Of a stretch of DNA of 64,000 nucleotides, positions 44,190 to 52,349 are shown one piece after another; position 1 is the first letter of the stretch, and the number at the start of each line of letters is the position of its first letter. Under the pieces are notes generated by a model, which saw only the letters and a list, made by a program, of their open reading frames with translations, made no database searches and was not told the DNA's origin. Origin of the DNA: Clostridia bacterium (GTDB lineage: Bacteria > Bacillota > Clostridia > TANB77 > CAG-508); contig JAFRNM010000001.1 of assembly GCA_017430135.1 (NCBI GenBank), forward strand, positions 186,001 through 250,000. The letters run 5' to 3'. The position numbers and the translations under genes were made by a program.

Positions 44190-44311
44190 GTTCACAAAGA
44201 ATTATGCTTTTGGCAAGGCGAATGAGCGAGAAGAATCCGAGGCGTACTTGGTGTACGTCGCAGGATTTTCGAGTGAAATTCAACACAGCCAAAACGTAAT
44301 TATTTGCGAAC
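44190..44311. repeat. Family C palindromic element, copy C2
   Basis: Outer arms of about 24 bases (gttcacaaagaattatgctt and near complement) enclose GGCAAGGCGAA and ATTCAACACAGCC. The inner helices are AATCC / GGATT and a tip GGCGTAC-TTGGT-GTACGTC. The element ends about 3 bases before the nusB ribosome site. Confidence 0.85.
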
Positions 44312-44325
44312 GCAAGGAGAAAGAA

Positions 44326-44751
44326 ATGGAAAGAAGTATAATCAGAGAACAAGCATTTAAACTAATATATAGTATAGAAATTCAAAAAACAGAAGAACTA
44401 AAAGAGGCAATAGATTTGTTTATAGAAGCAAATAATATAACAAGTCCAAAAGCGATAAACTATATAGAAGATGCTGTTTTAGGAATTGATAAAAACATTA
44501 AAGAAATTGATCAAAAAATTGAACAAAATCTTAAACAAGAATGGAAAATAGAAAGAATATCTAAAATAGATTTAACTATTTTAAGATTAGCAATTTATGA
44601 AATAATTTATAAAGAAGTTCCATTCAAAGTAGCAATAAATGAAGCTGTTGAACTAGCAAAAAAATATGGAGAAGATGCTTCTAAAAAATTCGTAAACGGA
44701 ATTTTAGCAAGTGTTGTAAAAGAAAACAATATTGATAAGGAAGAAAACTAA
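44326..44751 (+). CDS. nusB: Transcription antitermination factor NusB
   Basis: A 141-residue all-helical protein with the NusB signatures [12 protein letters not shown] at the N-terminus, and [18 protein letters not shown] and [26 protein letters not shown] in the second half. It acts in rRNA antitermination with NusE/S10. The true start is ATG 44326 behind AAGGAGA; the ORF runs further upstream into element C2. Its stop overlaps the xseA start (TAATG), so the two are translationally coupled. Confidence 0.94.
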   Translation: MERSIIREQAFKLIYSIEIQKTEELKEAIDLFIEANNITSPKAINYIEDAVLGIDKNIKEIDQKIEQNLKQEWKIERISKIDLTILRLAIYEIIYKEVPFKVAINEAVELAKKYGEDASKKFVNGILASVVKENNIDKEEN

Positions 44752-45938
44752 TGAAATATAATCCAATGACAGTAACAGACCTTAATTTATATGTTAAAGA
44801 AAAATTTGTACAAGATGAATTTTTAAATAATGTGCTAGTAAAAGGCGAAATATCTAACTTTAAAAGACATTACACTGGGCATCTATATTTCACATTAAAA
44901 GATGAAAACAGTTTGATAAAATGTGTAATGTTTAAAGGTTATGCAGATAAATTGCCTTTTGAACCTAAAGAGGGGAGCAAAGTAATAGTTTTTGGAACAG
45001 TTTCAGTGTACGAAAGAGATGGAGTTTACCAAATCTACACAAAAGCAATGGAAGAAGATGGAGTTGGCGATTTATATCAACAATTTCAAAAACTAAAAAA
45101 TGACCTAGAAAAAGAAGGTTATTTTGATGTTGCACATAAAAAGAAAATACCTATGTTTCCCAAAACAATAGGTGTTTTAACATCTAAAACAGGCTCTGTT
45201 GTAAAAGATATAATAAATGTATCAACAAGAAGAAATCCAAATGTTAATTTAAGAATCTGCCCTGTACCTGTTCAAGGAGAAGGAGCAGCTATAAAAATTG
45301 CAAAGGCAATAAAATATATGAATGAAAATAAACTTGCTGATGTTTTGATATTAGCTAGAGGTGGTGGCTCATTAGAAGACCTATGGCCATTTAACGAAAA
45401 AGTTGTAGCAGATGCAATATATGAATCAGAATTACCAATAATTTCAGCTGTAGGTCATGAAACAGATTTTACAATATCAGACTTTGTTTCAGATTTAAGA
45501 GCACCAACACCTTCTGCTGCAGCAGAATTAGCTGTACCAAATATTATGGAAGTTGAAGATAAAATAGCATTATATCAAAAAAGATTAAGAGATTCATTAT
45601 TAAAAAAAGTTGAAATAATGCGTATGCAATACGAAAAATGCATGTCTAGCAGAGTGTTTAAGGAACCAAAAAGGTTTATTTATGATGAATATCAAAAAAT
45701 AGATACATATTTAAAGAGATTAGAAAATTCTATAAAAATAAAGCAAAAGGAAGAAAAGACTAAATATATAGAACTAATTGCAAAATTAGATGCTTTAAGT
45801 CCATTAAAAACTTTAACAAGAGGATATTCTGTGACTTTGCATAAAGGTAAGGTTGTAAAGTCTTCAAATTCTTTAAATCCTGGAGATGAAATTGATTTAA
45901 AGTTCATTGATGGAGATGTAAAAGCAGAAATTTTATAG
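44751..45938 (+). CDS. xseA: Exodeoxyribonuclease VII large subunit
   Basis: The 395-residue XseA has an N-terminal OB-fold (LNNVLVKGEISNFKRHYTGHLYF), a nuclease domain with TSKTGSVVKDI, ARGGGSLEDLWPFNEK and SAVGHETDFTISD, followed by PTPSAAAELA, and a C-terminal coiled coil. With XseB it degrades single-stranded DNA to oligonucleotides. It overlaps nusB by one base (TAATG). Element B3 separates it from xseB. Confidence 0.96.
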   Translation: MKYNPMTVTDLNLYVKEKFVQDEFLNNVLVKGEISNFKRHYTGHLYFTLKDENSLIKCVMFKGYADKLPFEPKEGSKVIVFGTVSVYERDGVYQIYTKAMEEDGVGDLYQQFQKLKNDLEKEGYFDVAHKKKIPMFPKTIGVLTSKTGSVVKDIINVSTRRNPNVNLRICPVPVQGEGAAIKIAKAIKYMNENKLADVLILARGGGSLEDLWPFNEKVVADAIYESELPIISAVGHETDFTISDFVSDLRAPTPSAAAELAVPNIMEVEDKIALYQKRLRDSLLKKVEIMRMQYEKCMSSRVFKEPKRFIYDEYQKIDTYLKRLENSIKIKQKEEKTKYIELIAKLDALSPLKTLTRGYSVTLHKGKVVKSSNSLNPGDEIDLKFIDGDVKAEIL

Positions 45939-45943
45939 TGAAT

Positions 45944-46062
45944 CAAAATGTAAAAATGTGAGTGAACCCGCGTAGGCGTAGCGCAGCGGAGCGGTGAAGC
46001 AACCTGCCCTAATTCAATAAGGGAGGTTGCGACAACAAGGGTGAACGAGTTTTTACATTTTG
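45944..46062. repeat. Family B palindromic element, copy B3
   Basis: Outer arms caaaatgtaaaaa and complement enclose GCGTAGGCGTAGCG, GCAGCGGAGCGGTGAAG, an inner hairpin (CAACCTGCCCT / AGGGAGGTTG) around AATTCAATA, then GCGACAACAAGG. It lies between xseA and xseB in one operon. Confidence 0.85.
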
Positions 46063-46093
46063 CAGATATTATACAATTGAAAGGAATTAAAAA

Positions 46094-46306
46094 ATGAAAG
46101 AAAAATCATTTGAAGAAAATATTGAAAATTTAGAAAATATAGTGACAGAATTAGAAAAAGGAAATTTAAATCTTGACGAATCAATGAAAAAATTTGAAGA
46201 AGGAATGAAAATATCTCGTGATTGTACAAAAATTCTTGAAGATGCAGAAAAGAAAATAACAATACTTCTTGAAAAAGATGGAGAAATAGTAGAAGAAGAA
46301 TTTTAA
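46094..46306 (+). CDS. xseB: Exodeoxyribonuclease VII small subunit
   Basis: A 70-residue helical protein with the XseB signature FEENIENLENIVTELEKGNLNLDESMKKFEEGM. It assembles several copies along the XseA coiled coil. GAAAGGA precedes the start. Adjacent to xseA except for element B3. Confidence 0.94.
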   Translation: MKEKSFEENIENLENIVTELEKGNLNLDESMKKFEEGMKISRDCTKILEDAEKKITILLEKDGEIVEEEF

Positions 46307-46352
46307 AAATTATTGCAAGTGATAAAGATAAAGAGGAAGGAAAAGAAAAACA

Positions 46353-46808
46353 ATGAAAGAAAGTTTAATGAATAATTTCCAAGGATTTATTGGAAATAAA
46401 TATGTAATATTACCAATACTAACTTGGTTTTTTATTCAATTATTTAAATTACTATACGATTTAGTAACAACAAAAAAATTTAACTTTAAAAGAATATTAG
46501 GAGCAGGAGGTATGCCAAGTTCTCATTCTGCAGTAGTTGTGTCTTTAGCAACACTTATTGGAAAAGATTGCGGAGTAGATACTCCACTTTTTGCAATAGC
46601 ACTTCTTTTTGCATTTGTTGTAATGTATGACGCGGCAGGGGTAAGAAGAGCAGCAGGAAAACAAGCAAGATTACTTAATAAAATAGTGCAAACTCCTGGC
46701 TTAAGTGGACTTGAAGTACAAGAAAAGTTGGTTGAAGTTCTAGGACATACTCCAATACAGGTTTTTGTTGGGGCACTTATTGGGTTAGCAGTTGGATTAA
46801 TATTTTAA
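46353..46808 (+). CDS. Divergent PAP2-family membrane protein (YuiD/DUF212)
   Basis: The 151-residue protein has the DUF212 pattern: an N-terminal segment ILPILTWFFIQLFK, the signature GGMPSSHSAVVVSLATLIG near residues 52-70, DAAGVRRAAGKQA, and a C-terminal GHTPIQVFVGALIGLAVG. The SSH and GH pieces resemble part of the PAP2 phosphatase site, but other catalytic parts are lacking and the activity is unknown. AAGAGGAAGG precedes the start. It follows xseB by 46 bases. Confidence 0.88.
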   Translation: MKESLMNNFQGFIGNKYVILPILTWFFIQLFKLLYDLVTTKKFNFKRILGAGGMPSSHSAVVVSLATLIGKDCGVDTPLFAIALLFAFVVMYDAAGVRRAAGKQARLLNKIVQTPGLSGLEVQEKLVEVLGHTPIQVFVGALIGLAVGLIF

Positions 46809-46819
46809 TTTGAAAAATA

Positions 46820-46928
46820 TTTGGAAAATTTCGGCGTTGAACATCATTCGATAATCCTCAACGTGCACCAGCACGTCTCCGGTTATCTCATTTGTTCGCC
46901 TAGAAATTTCCTCAACTATTTTCCAAAT
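46820..46928. repeat. Family C palindromic element, copy C3 (reverse orientation)
   Basis: Ten-base outer arms (tttggaaaat / attttccaaa) enclose an interior which, on the minus strand, reads GGCGAA, GATAACC / GGATTATC, a tip GACGTGC-TGGT-GCACGTT, and TTCAACGCC. Conserved ends match C1 and C2, while the helix sequences differ. It lies between the PAP2-like gene and fhs. Confidence 0.78.
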
Positions 46929-46973
46929 TAGTTTTTTATTAAATTAAAAGTTTAAAGAATTGGAAGTGGTACA

Positions 46974-48632
46974 ATGACAGATATTGAAATAGCAAAAAGT
47001 GTAAAGTTAGATGAAATAACAAAAATTGCAGAAGAGTTAGAAATACAAGAATACATAGAGCCTTATGGAAAATATAAAGCAAAAATTTCTAATGATATTG
47101 AAAAGAAATTAGAAAAAAAGGAAAATGGAAAACTAATTCTAGTTACTGCAATAAGTCCAACACCACTAGGGGAAGGCAAAACAACAGTCTCAATAGCAGT
47201 TGCTGATGGATTAAGAAAAATTGGGAAAAAATCAATTTTAGCTTTGAGAGAACCATCATTAGGGCCTGTATTTGGAATTAAAGGTGGAGCAACAGGTGGA
47301 GGCTATGTGCAAGTTGCACCTATGGAAGATATAAATTTACATTTTACAGGCGATATTCATGCAATGACATCTGCCAATAACCTTCTTTCAGCAATAATAG
47401 ATAATCATATCTATTTTGGGAATGAATTAAAATTCAAAAAAGTAGTTTGGAAAAGATGTGTTGATTTAAATGACAGACAATTAAGGAAAGTAAACACAGG
47501 GCTATCTGGAGAAAGTAAAATAGTTCCAAGAGAAGATGGTTTTGATATTACTGTTGCTTCTGAAATTATGGCTGTTGTATGCTTATCTAATAACATATTT
47601 GATTTAAAAGAGAATCTTTCAAAAATTCTTGTTGGCTATAATGAAGTTGATGAGCCAATATATGTTAAAGATCTAAAAGCCGAAGGGGCAATGGCAGTTT
47701 TATTAAAAGATGCAATAAAACCAAACCTAGTTCAAACTCTAGAACACACACCAGCAATTATTCATGGTGGTCCATTTGCAAATATAGCACATGGATGCAA
47801 TAGCATTATAGCAACAAAAACGGCTTTAAAACTTGCAGATTACACAGTAACAGAAGCAGGATTTGGTGCAGACTTGGGAGCTGAGAAATTCTTAGATATT
47901 AAGTGTAGGAAAACAGGTTTAAAACCTGATGCTGTGGTTTTGGTGGCAACAATAAAAGCTCTAAAATATCATGGTGGAGTAGCAAAAGAAGATATCCAAA
48001 AGGAAAACATTGAAGCATTAGAACTAGGTCTAAACAACATATTTAAACATATAGAAAACTTAAAAGATAACTTTGGCTTAAATGTTGTAGTAGCATTAAA
48101 TAAATATAACACAGATACACAAAAAGAAATAGATTTCTTGCAACAAAAAGTTGAAGAAAAAGGAGTCGAATTTAGTGTAGTAGAAGGTTGGGGAAAAGGC
48201 GGAAATGGCGCCATAGACATAGCACAAAAGCTTGTTGAATTAACGAATAAACCAAGTACATTAAACTTCACTTATGATTTGGAAGATAGCATAAAAACAA
48301 AAATAGAAAAAGTTGCTAGAAAAATATATGGGGCAAAAGATGTAGAATATTCAGAAGACGCATTAAAAACAATAGCAAAAATAGAAGAATTAGGATATGG
48401 AAAATACCCTGTTTGTATAGCCAAAACACAATACTCATTTTCAGATGATCCAAAAAATCTAGAGTGTAAAGAAGACTTTAACATAAATGTTAGAGATGTT
48501 GTATTAAAAACAGGTGCAGGATTTGTGGTAGTACTTGCAGGAAATATAATGACAATGCCAGGATTACCAAAAGTTCCAGCAGCAGAAAGTATAGATATTG
48601 ATGAAAATGGCGAAATAGTAGGCATATTTTAA
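46974..48632 (+). CDS. fhs: Formate-tetrahydrofolate ligase
   Basis: The 552-residue enzyme makes 10-formyl-THF from formate, THF and ATP. Motifs are TAISPTPLGEGKTTVSI (P-loop near residues 60-76), GIKGGATGGGYVQVAPMEDINLHFTGD, and TEAGFGADLGAEKFLDIKCR. In anaerobes it serves purine and serine synthesis or acetogenic carbon flow; no acetyl-CoA-pathway genes are nearby. GGAAGTGG precedes the start. Element A6 follows. Confidence 0.96.
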   Translation: MTDIEIAKSVKLDEITKIAEELEIQEYIEPYGKYKAKISNDIEKKLEKKENGKLILVTAISPTPLGEGKTTVSIAVADGLRKIGKKSILALREPSLGPVFGIKGGATGGGYVQVAPMEDINLHFTGDIHAMTSANNLLSAIIDNHIYFGNELKFKKVVWKRCVDLNDRQLRKVNTGLSGESKIVPREDGFDITVASEIMAVVCLSNNIFDLKENLSKILVGYNEVDEPIYVKDLKAEGAMAVLLKDAIKPNLVQTLEHTPAIIHGGPFANIAHGCNSIIATKTALKLADYTVTEAGFGADLGAEKFLDIKCRKTGLKPDAVVLVATIKALKYHGGVAKEDIQKENIEALELGLNNIFKHIENLKDNFGLNVVVALNKYNTDTQKEIDFLQQKVEEKGVEFSVVEGWGKGGNGAIDIAQKLVELTNKPSTLNFTYDLEDSIKTKIEKVARKIYGAKDVEYSEDALKTIAKIEELGYGKYPVCIAKTQYSFSDDPKNLECKEDFNINVRDVVLKTGAGFVVVLAGNIMTMPGLPKVPAAESIDIDENGEIVGIF

Positions 48633-48637
48633 CCATG

Positions 48638-48680
48638 GATTTTGGGGACACTCTTGAAAATCAAGAGTGTCCCCAAAATC
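48638..48680. repeat. Family A palindromic element, copy A6 (minimal form)
   Basis: A 20-base arm (gattttggggacactcttga) and its exact complement around AAA; the shortest full copy. It separates fhs from metK with no T-run after it. Confidence 0.92.
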
Positions 48681-48714
48681 TCATATGTAAAATAAAAAAG
48701 AAAGGGTTGATTTT

Positions 48715-49863
48715 ATGAGAAAATTATTCACATCAGAAAGTGTAACAGAGGGGCATCCAGATAAACTATGTGACTACATATCAGATAGTATTTTAGATGC
48801 ATATTTAGCAGAAGATAAAAATTCAAGAGTAGCAGCAGAAACAGTTGCTGGAAAGGGAGAAATTTATATTACAGGAGAAATATCTTCAACAGCGAATGTT
48901 GATATAGAACAAATTGCAAGAAATGCAATAAAAGAAATAGGATATACGAATGCTGAAACAGATATTGATTATAAAACCTGTAACATAATAGTTAATGTAT
49001 CAAAACAATCTCCAGACATAGCTCAAGGAGTTGATAAATCTTTAGAAGACAAAATAGGAGAAGAAGTTGGCTCTGAAGGCGCAGGAGATCAAGGATTAAT
49101 GTTTGGATTTGCATGTTCAGAAACGCCAGAATTAATGCCACTTCCAATATCTTTAGCTCACAAATTAGCGAAAAGATTATCAGAAGTTAGAAAAGAAAAA
49201 ATTATAGATTATATAAGACCAGATGGAAAAGTACAAGTAACAGTGGAATACGAAGATGATAAGCCTATAAGGATTGATACAATTGTAGTTTCAACACAGC
49301 ATGAAGAAAAAATAAGCATGGACAAGCTAAAACAAGATATAATTAAAAACGTTGTGAAACCAGTTGTACCAGTAAATCTATTAGATGAAAACACAAGATA
49401 TTTCATAAATCCAACTGGAAGATTTGTAATGGGAGGACCATTAGGAGATAGTGGTTTAACAGGAAGAAAAATAATAGTCGATACTTATGGAGGATACAGC
49501 AGGCATGGAGGCGGAGCCTTTTCTGGAAAAGACCCAACAAAAGTGGATAGGTCAGCAGCATATATGGCAAGACATATCGCTAAAAACATAGTTGCAAATG
49601 GATATGCAAAAAAATGTGAAATTCAATTTGCATATAGCATTGGAGTGGCAAAACCTGTATCAATTTATGTAGATACTTATGGAACTAATACAATACCAGA
49701 AGAAAAAATAATTGAAAAAATAAGCAAAACATTTGACTTAACACCTAGAGGTATTATAAAATATCTAGGGTTACAAAATCCTATTTATAGAAAAACTACC
49801 AATTATGGACATTTCGGAAAAGAAGATTGTGGCTTATCATGGGAAAATATAATTAAACTTTAA
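48715..49863 (+). CDS. metK: S-adenosylmethionine synthetase
   Basis: The 382-residue MetK has the family signatures [34 protein letters not shown] and [26 protein letters not shown]. It makes SAM from methionine and ATP. GAAAGGG precedes the start. I saw no SAM riboswitch in the short upstream region, which holds only element A6. Confidence 0.97.
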   Translation: MRKLFTSESVTEGHPDKLCDYISDSILDAYLAEDKNSRVAAETVAGKGEIYITGEISSTANVDIEQIARNAIKEIGYTNAETDIDYKTCNIIVNVSKQSPDIAQGVDKSLEDKIGEEVGSEGAGDQGLMFGFACSETPELMPLPISLAHKLAKRLSEVRKEKIIDYIRPDGKVQVTVEYEDDKPIRIDTIVVSTQHEEKISMDKLKQDIIKNVVKPVVPVNLLDENTRYFINPTGRFVMGGPLGDSGLTGRKIIVDTYGGYSRHGGGAFSGKDPTKVDRSAAYMARHIAKNIVANGYAKKCEIQFAYSIGVAKPVSIYVDTYGTNTIPEEKIIEKISKTFDLTPRGIIKYLGLQNPIYRKTTNYGHFGKEDCGLSWENIIKL

Positions 49864-49892
49864 AATAATAAACTAAGAAATATGTAAAATTC

Positions 49893-49921
49893 TTGATTTA
49901 ACTAGTAAAAAGGTATATAAT
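49893..49921 (+). promoter_or_regulatory. Promoter of the COG0523 GTPase gene
   Basis: TTGATT (49893-49898), 17-base spacer, TATAAT (49916-49921), followed by GGGAGG and the start at 49957. Confidence 0.7.
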
Positions 49922-49956
49922 AGTCAATGAATTTAAAATTATGGGAGGAATAATAA

Positions 49957-51219
49957 ATGAGTGAAAATAAAGTAGTACCAATTACAGTATTAACAGGATA
50001 TTTAGGAGCAGGAAAAACTACTCTGATAAATCATGTATTAACAAATCAAGAAGGTTACAAGGTAGCAGTAATAGTAAATGACATAGGAGAAGTAAATATA
50101 GATGCAGACTTAATTGCACAAGGTGGAATAGTCCAAGAAGAAGATGCAAGCCTTGTACCACTTCAAAATGGTTGTATTTGCTGTACATTAAAGGTTGATT
50201 TAATGCAACAAATAGTGGATATAATAAAAACAAAGAAATTTGATTATATCTTAATAGAAGCAAGTGGTGTATGCGAGCCACTACCAATAGCTCAAACAAT
50301 TACAGTTTTATCAGACCAAACAGCACAATATGGTTTGCCACAAATTTGTAGATTAGACAATGTAGTAACAGTTGTAGATGCTTTAAGATTAAGAGATGAG
50401 TTTGGTTGTGGGGAAAATCTTGTAAAAAAAGAAATAGAAGAGGAAGATATAGAAAACTTACTAATTCAACAAATAGAATTCTGTAACAAAATAATTCTAA
50501 ATAAAGTAGATGAATTAGAAGAAGATGAATTAAATAGAGTAAAAGCAATAATTAGAAGCCTTCAACCTAAAGCAGAAATAATAGAAACAAATTTCGGAAA
50601 AGTTGATGTAAACAAAATACTAGATACAAATTCATTTGATTTTGAAGAAGCTTCAACATCAGCAGCATGGATAGAAGAATTAAACAGAACAGATAATGAA
50701 GAAGAGGATGAGGATGAACATGAAGAACACGAGCATCATGAACATGAAGAGCACGAGCATCATGAACATGAAGAGCATGAGCACCATGAACATGAAGAGC
50801 ATGGACATGGACATGGGCATCACCATCATCATCACCATGGAGAAGGCGAAACAGAAGAATATGGAATAAGCACATTTGTATATTTCAGAAGAGCTCCATT
50901 CAACAGAGATGAATTTGACAAATTCGCATCAAACTTCCCAAAAAATATAATAAGATGTAAGGGAATAATTTGGTTTGCAGATGAGCCAGAACATTCTTAT
51001 GTGTTTGAACAAGCTGGAAAACAAATTCGAGCAGATGTTGCAGGTCAATGGATAGCATCACTTCCAAAATCAGAACAAGATATGGTAATCGCTCAAAATC
51101 CAGGAATATTAAACGATTGGGATGAAACATATGGAGATAGACTAATGAAACTAGTATTCATAGGTCAAAAAATGGATAAAAAAGCCATAATTGAAGCATT
51201 AGATAAATGTTTAGCCTAA
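49957..51219 (+). CDS. COG0523 (CobW/P47K) GTPase with histidine-rich metal segment
   Basis: The 420-residue protein has Walker A GYLGAGKTT near residue 10, the GCICC metal motif at about 72-76 (CxCC type), DYILIEASGVCEP, and NKVDELEEDE (NKxD). A CobW C-terminal domain follows from about 310 (VYFRRAPFNRDEFD). Between about 250 and 296 there is an H/E-rich tract of 8-residue HHEHEEHE repeats, ending GHGHGHHHHHHH. Such GTPases deliver zinc, cobalt or nickel; the tract could store metal. The segment at 50715-50840 is a near-perfect 24-bp tandem repeat. It has its own promoter. Metal identity is unknown. Confidence 0.9.
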   Translation: MSENKVVPITVLTGYLGAGKTTLINHVLTNQEGYKVAVIVNDIGEVNIDADLIAQGGIVQEEDASLVPLQNGCICCTLKVDLMQQIVDIIKTKKFDYILIEASGVCEPLPIAQTITVLSDQTAQYGLPQICRLDNVVTVVDALRLRDEFGCGENLVKKEIEEEDIENLLIQQIEFCNKIILNKVDELEEDELNRVKAIIRSLQPKAEIIETNFGKVDVNKILDTNSFDFEEASTSAAWIEELNRTDNEEEDEDEHEEHEHHEHEEHEHHEHEEHEHHEHEEHGHGHGHHHHHHHGEGETEEYGISTFVYFRRAPFNRDEFDKFASNFPKNIIRCKGIIWFADEPEHSYVFEQAGKQIRADVAGQWIASLPKSEQDMVIAQNPGILNDWDETYGDRLMKLVFIGQKMDKKAIIEALDKCLA

Positions 51220-51284
51220 ACCATCAAGTGAGAAACTAAAGGAAAAGTTCATTTGGAAAGAATAAATAAAGGAGAATGATATCA

Positions 51285-52346
51285 ATGAGATTTGTAACAG
51301 ATGAAGAATCTAGAAAAGAATATAAGAAATTTTTAGAAGGACATGAAAGATGTAACTTCCAACAATCATTAGAATGGGCAAAAGTAAAAAACAACTGGAA
51401 AAATGAAGTTATTCTTGCAGAAGATGATAATGGAAAAATAATAGGTTCAATGAGTGTATTGATAAGAAAAATGCCTATATTTGGAAATATTATGTATTCA
51501 TCAAGAGGTCCTGTATGTGATATACATGACCTAAATGTCTTAAAACAACTAACAGAAGGGGCAAAAGAGCTTGCAAAAAAATATAAAGCAATAATATTAA
51601 AAACAGAGCCAGATATTGAAAGTAACGACAAAGTATACAGAGACTTAGTTACAAGTTTAGGTTATACAATAAAAGATGATGCAAAAGACTTTAAAGATGG
51701 AATACAACCAAGATATGTATTTAGACTTGATATAAAAGGAAAAACTGAAGAAGAAATAATGGCTGGATTCCACCAAAAATGGAGATATAATATTAGATTA
51801 GCTACAAAAAAAGGTGTAGAAATAAGAGAAGGAACTAGAGAAGACATAAAAGACTTTCATAAAATAATGGTGGAAACAGGAGCGAGAGATGATTTTATAA
51901 TAAGACCATTAGAATATTTTGAAAGAATGTATGATAATTTAGCACCAGACCACATGAAAGTTTTAATGGCATATTACGATGGAAAGCCAATTTCAGGTGT
52001 TATACCAATTTTCTATGGAAACAAAACTTGGTATTTATATGGTGCAAGTAGTAATCAACACAGAAATTTAATGCCAAACTATTTATTACAATGGGAAATG
52101 ATAAAAATGGCAATAGCTAGACATGATGACATATATGACTTTAGAGGTGTTGTTGGAGTTGTAGATGAAAGTCATCCACAATATGGATTATATAGATTCA
52201 AAAAGGGATTTGGTGCAACATTTACAGAATTTATTGGCGAAGTAAACATAGTATTTAAGCCTATAACATATAAACTATATAAATTTACTGAAAAAGTTTA
52301 TAAAAAAATAATGGGAATTAAAATAAAAATAAAAGGAGTAAAATAA
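51285..52346 (+). CDS. FemAB-family aminoacyltransferase
   Basis: The 353-residue protein has two GNAT-like halves: NFQQSLEWAKVKNNWKNEV and FGNIMYSSRGPVCD in the first, and KWRYNIRLATKKGVEIREG, GARDDFIIRP and WYLYGASSNQHRNLMPNYLLQWEMIK in the second. These are the FemX/FemAB signatures. Such enzymes add amino acids from tRNA to the peptidoglycan stem peptide. The start ATG 51285 is 10 bases after AAAGGAG; an earlier in-frame ATG is too close. It lies 3 bases before the next gene, so it is cotranscribed with rlmD. Confidence 0.88.
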   Translation: MRFVTDEESRKEYKKFLEGHERCNFQQSLEWAKVKNNWKNEVILAEDDNGKIIGSMSVLIRKMPIFGNIMYSSRGPVCDIHDLNVLKQLTEGAKELAKKYKAIILKTEPDIESNDKVYRDLVTSLGYTIKDDAKDFKDGIQPRYVFRLDIKGKTEEEIMAGFHQKWRYNIRLATKKGVEIREGTREDIKDFHKIMVETGARDDFIIRPLEYFERMYDNLAPDHMKVLMAYYDGKPISGVIPIFYGNKTWYLYGASSNQHRNLMPNYLLQWEMIKMAIARHDDIYDFRGVVGVVDESHPQYGLYRFKKGFGATFTEFIGEVNIVFKPITYKLYKFTEKVYKKIMGIKIKIKGVK

Positions 52347-52349
52347 TAG

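Noticed and set aside
44248..44325. A 26-codon N-terminal extension of nusB
   Set aside because: It is read through element C2; NusB homology begins at ATG 44326 behind a clear ribosome site.
48681..48714. Search for a SAM riboswitch before metK
   Set aside because: The space between element A6 and the start is too short and lacks the S-box core.
50715..50840. 24-bp tandem repeats considered as a CRISPR or minisatellite
   Set aside because: They are coding, have no unique spacers and encode a metal-binding tract.
50567..50875. Minus-strand ORF with repeated HVHDA-like units
   Set aside because: It is the antisense reading of the histidine-rich repeat of the COG0523 gene.
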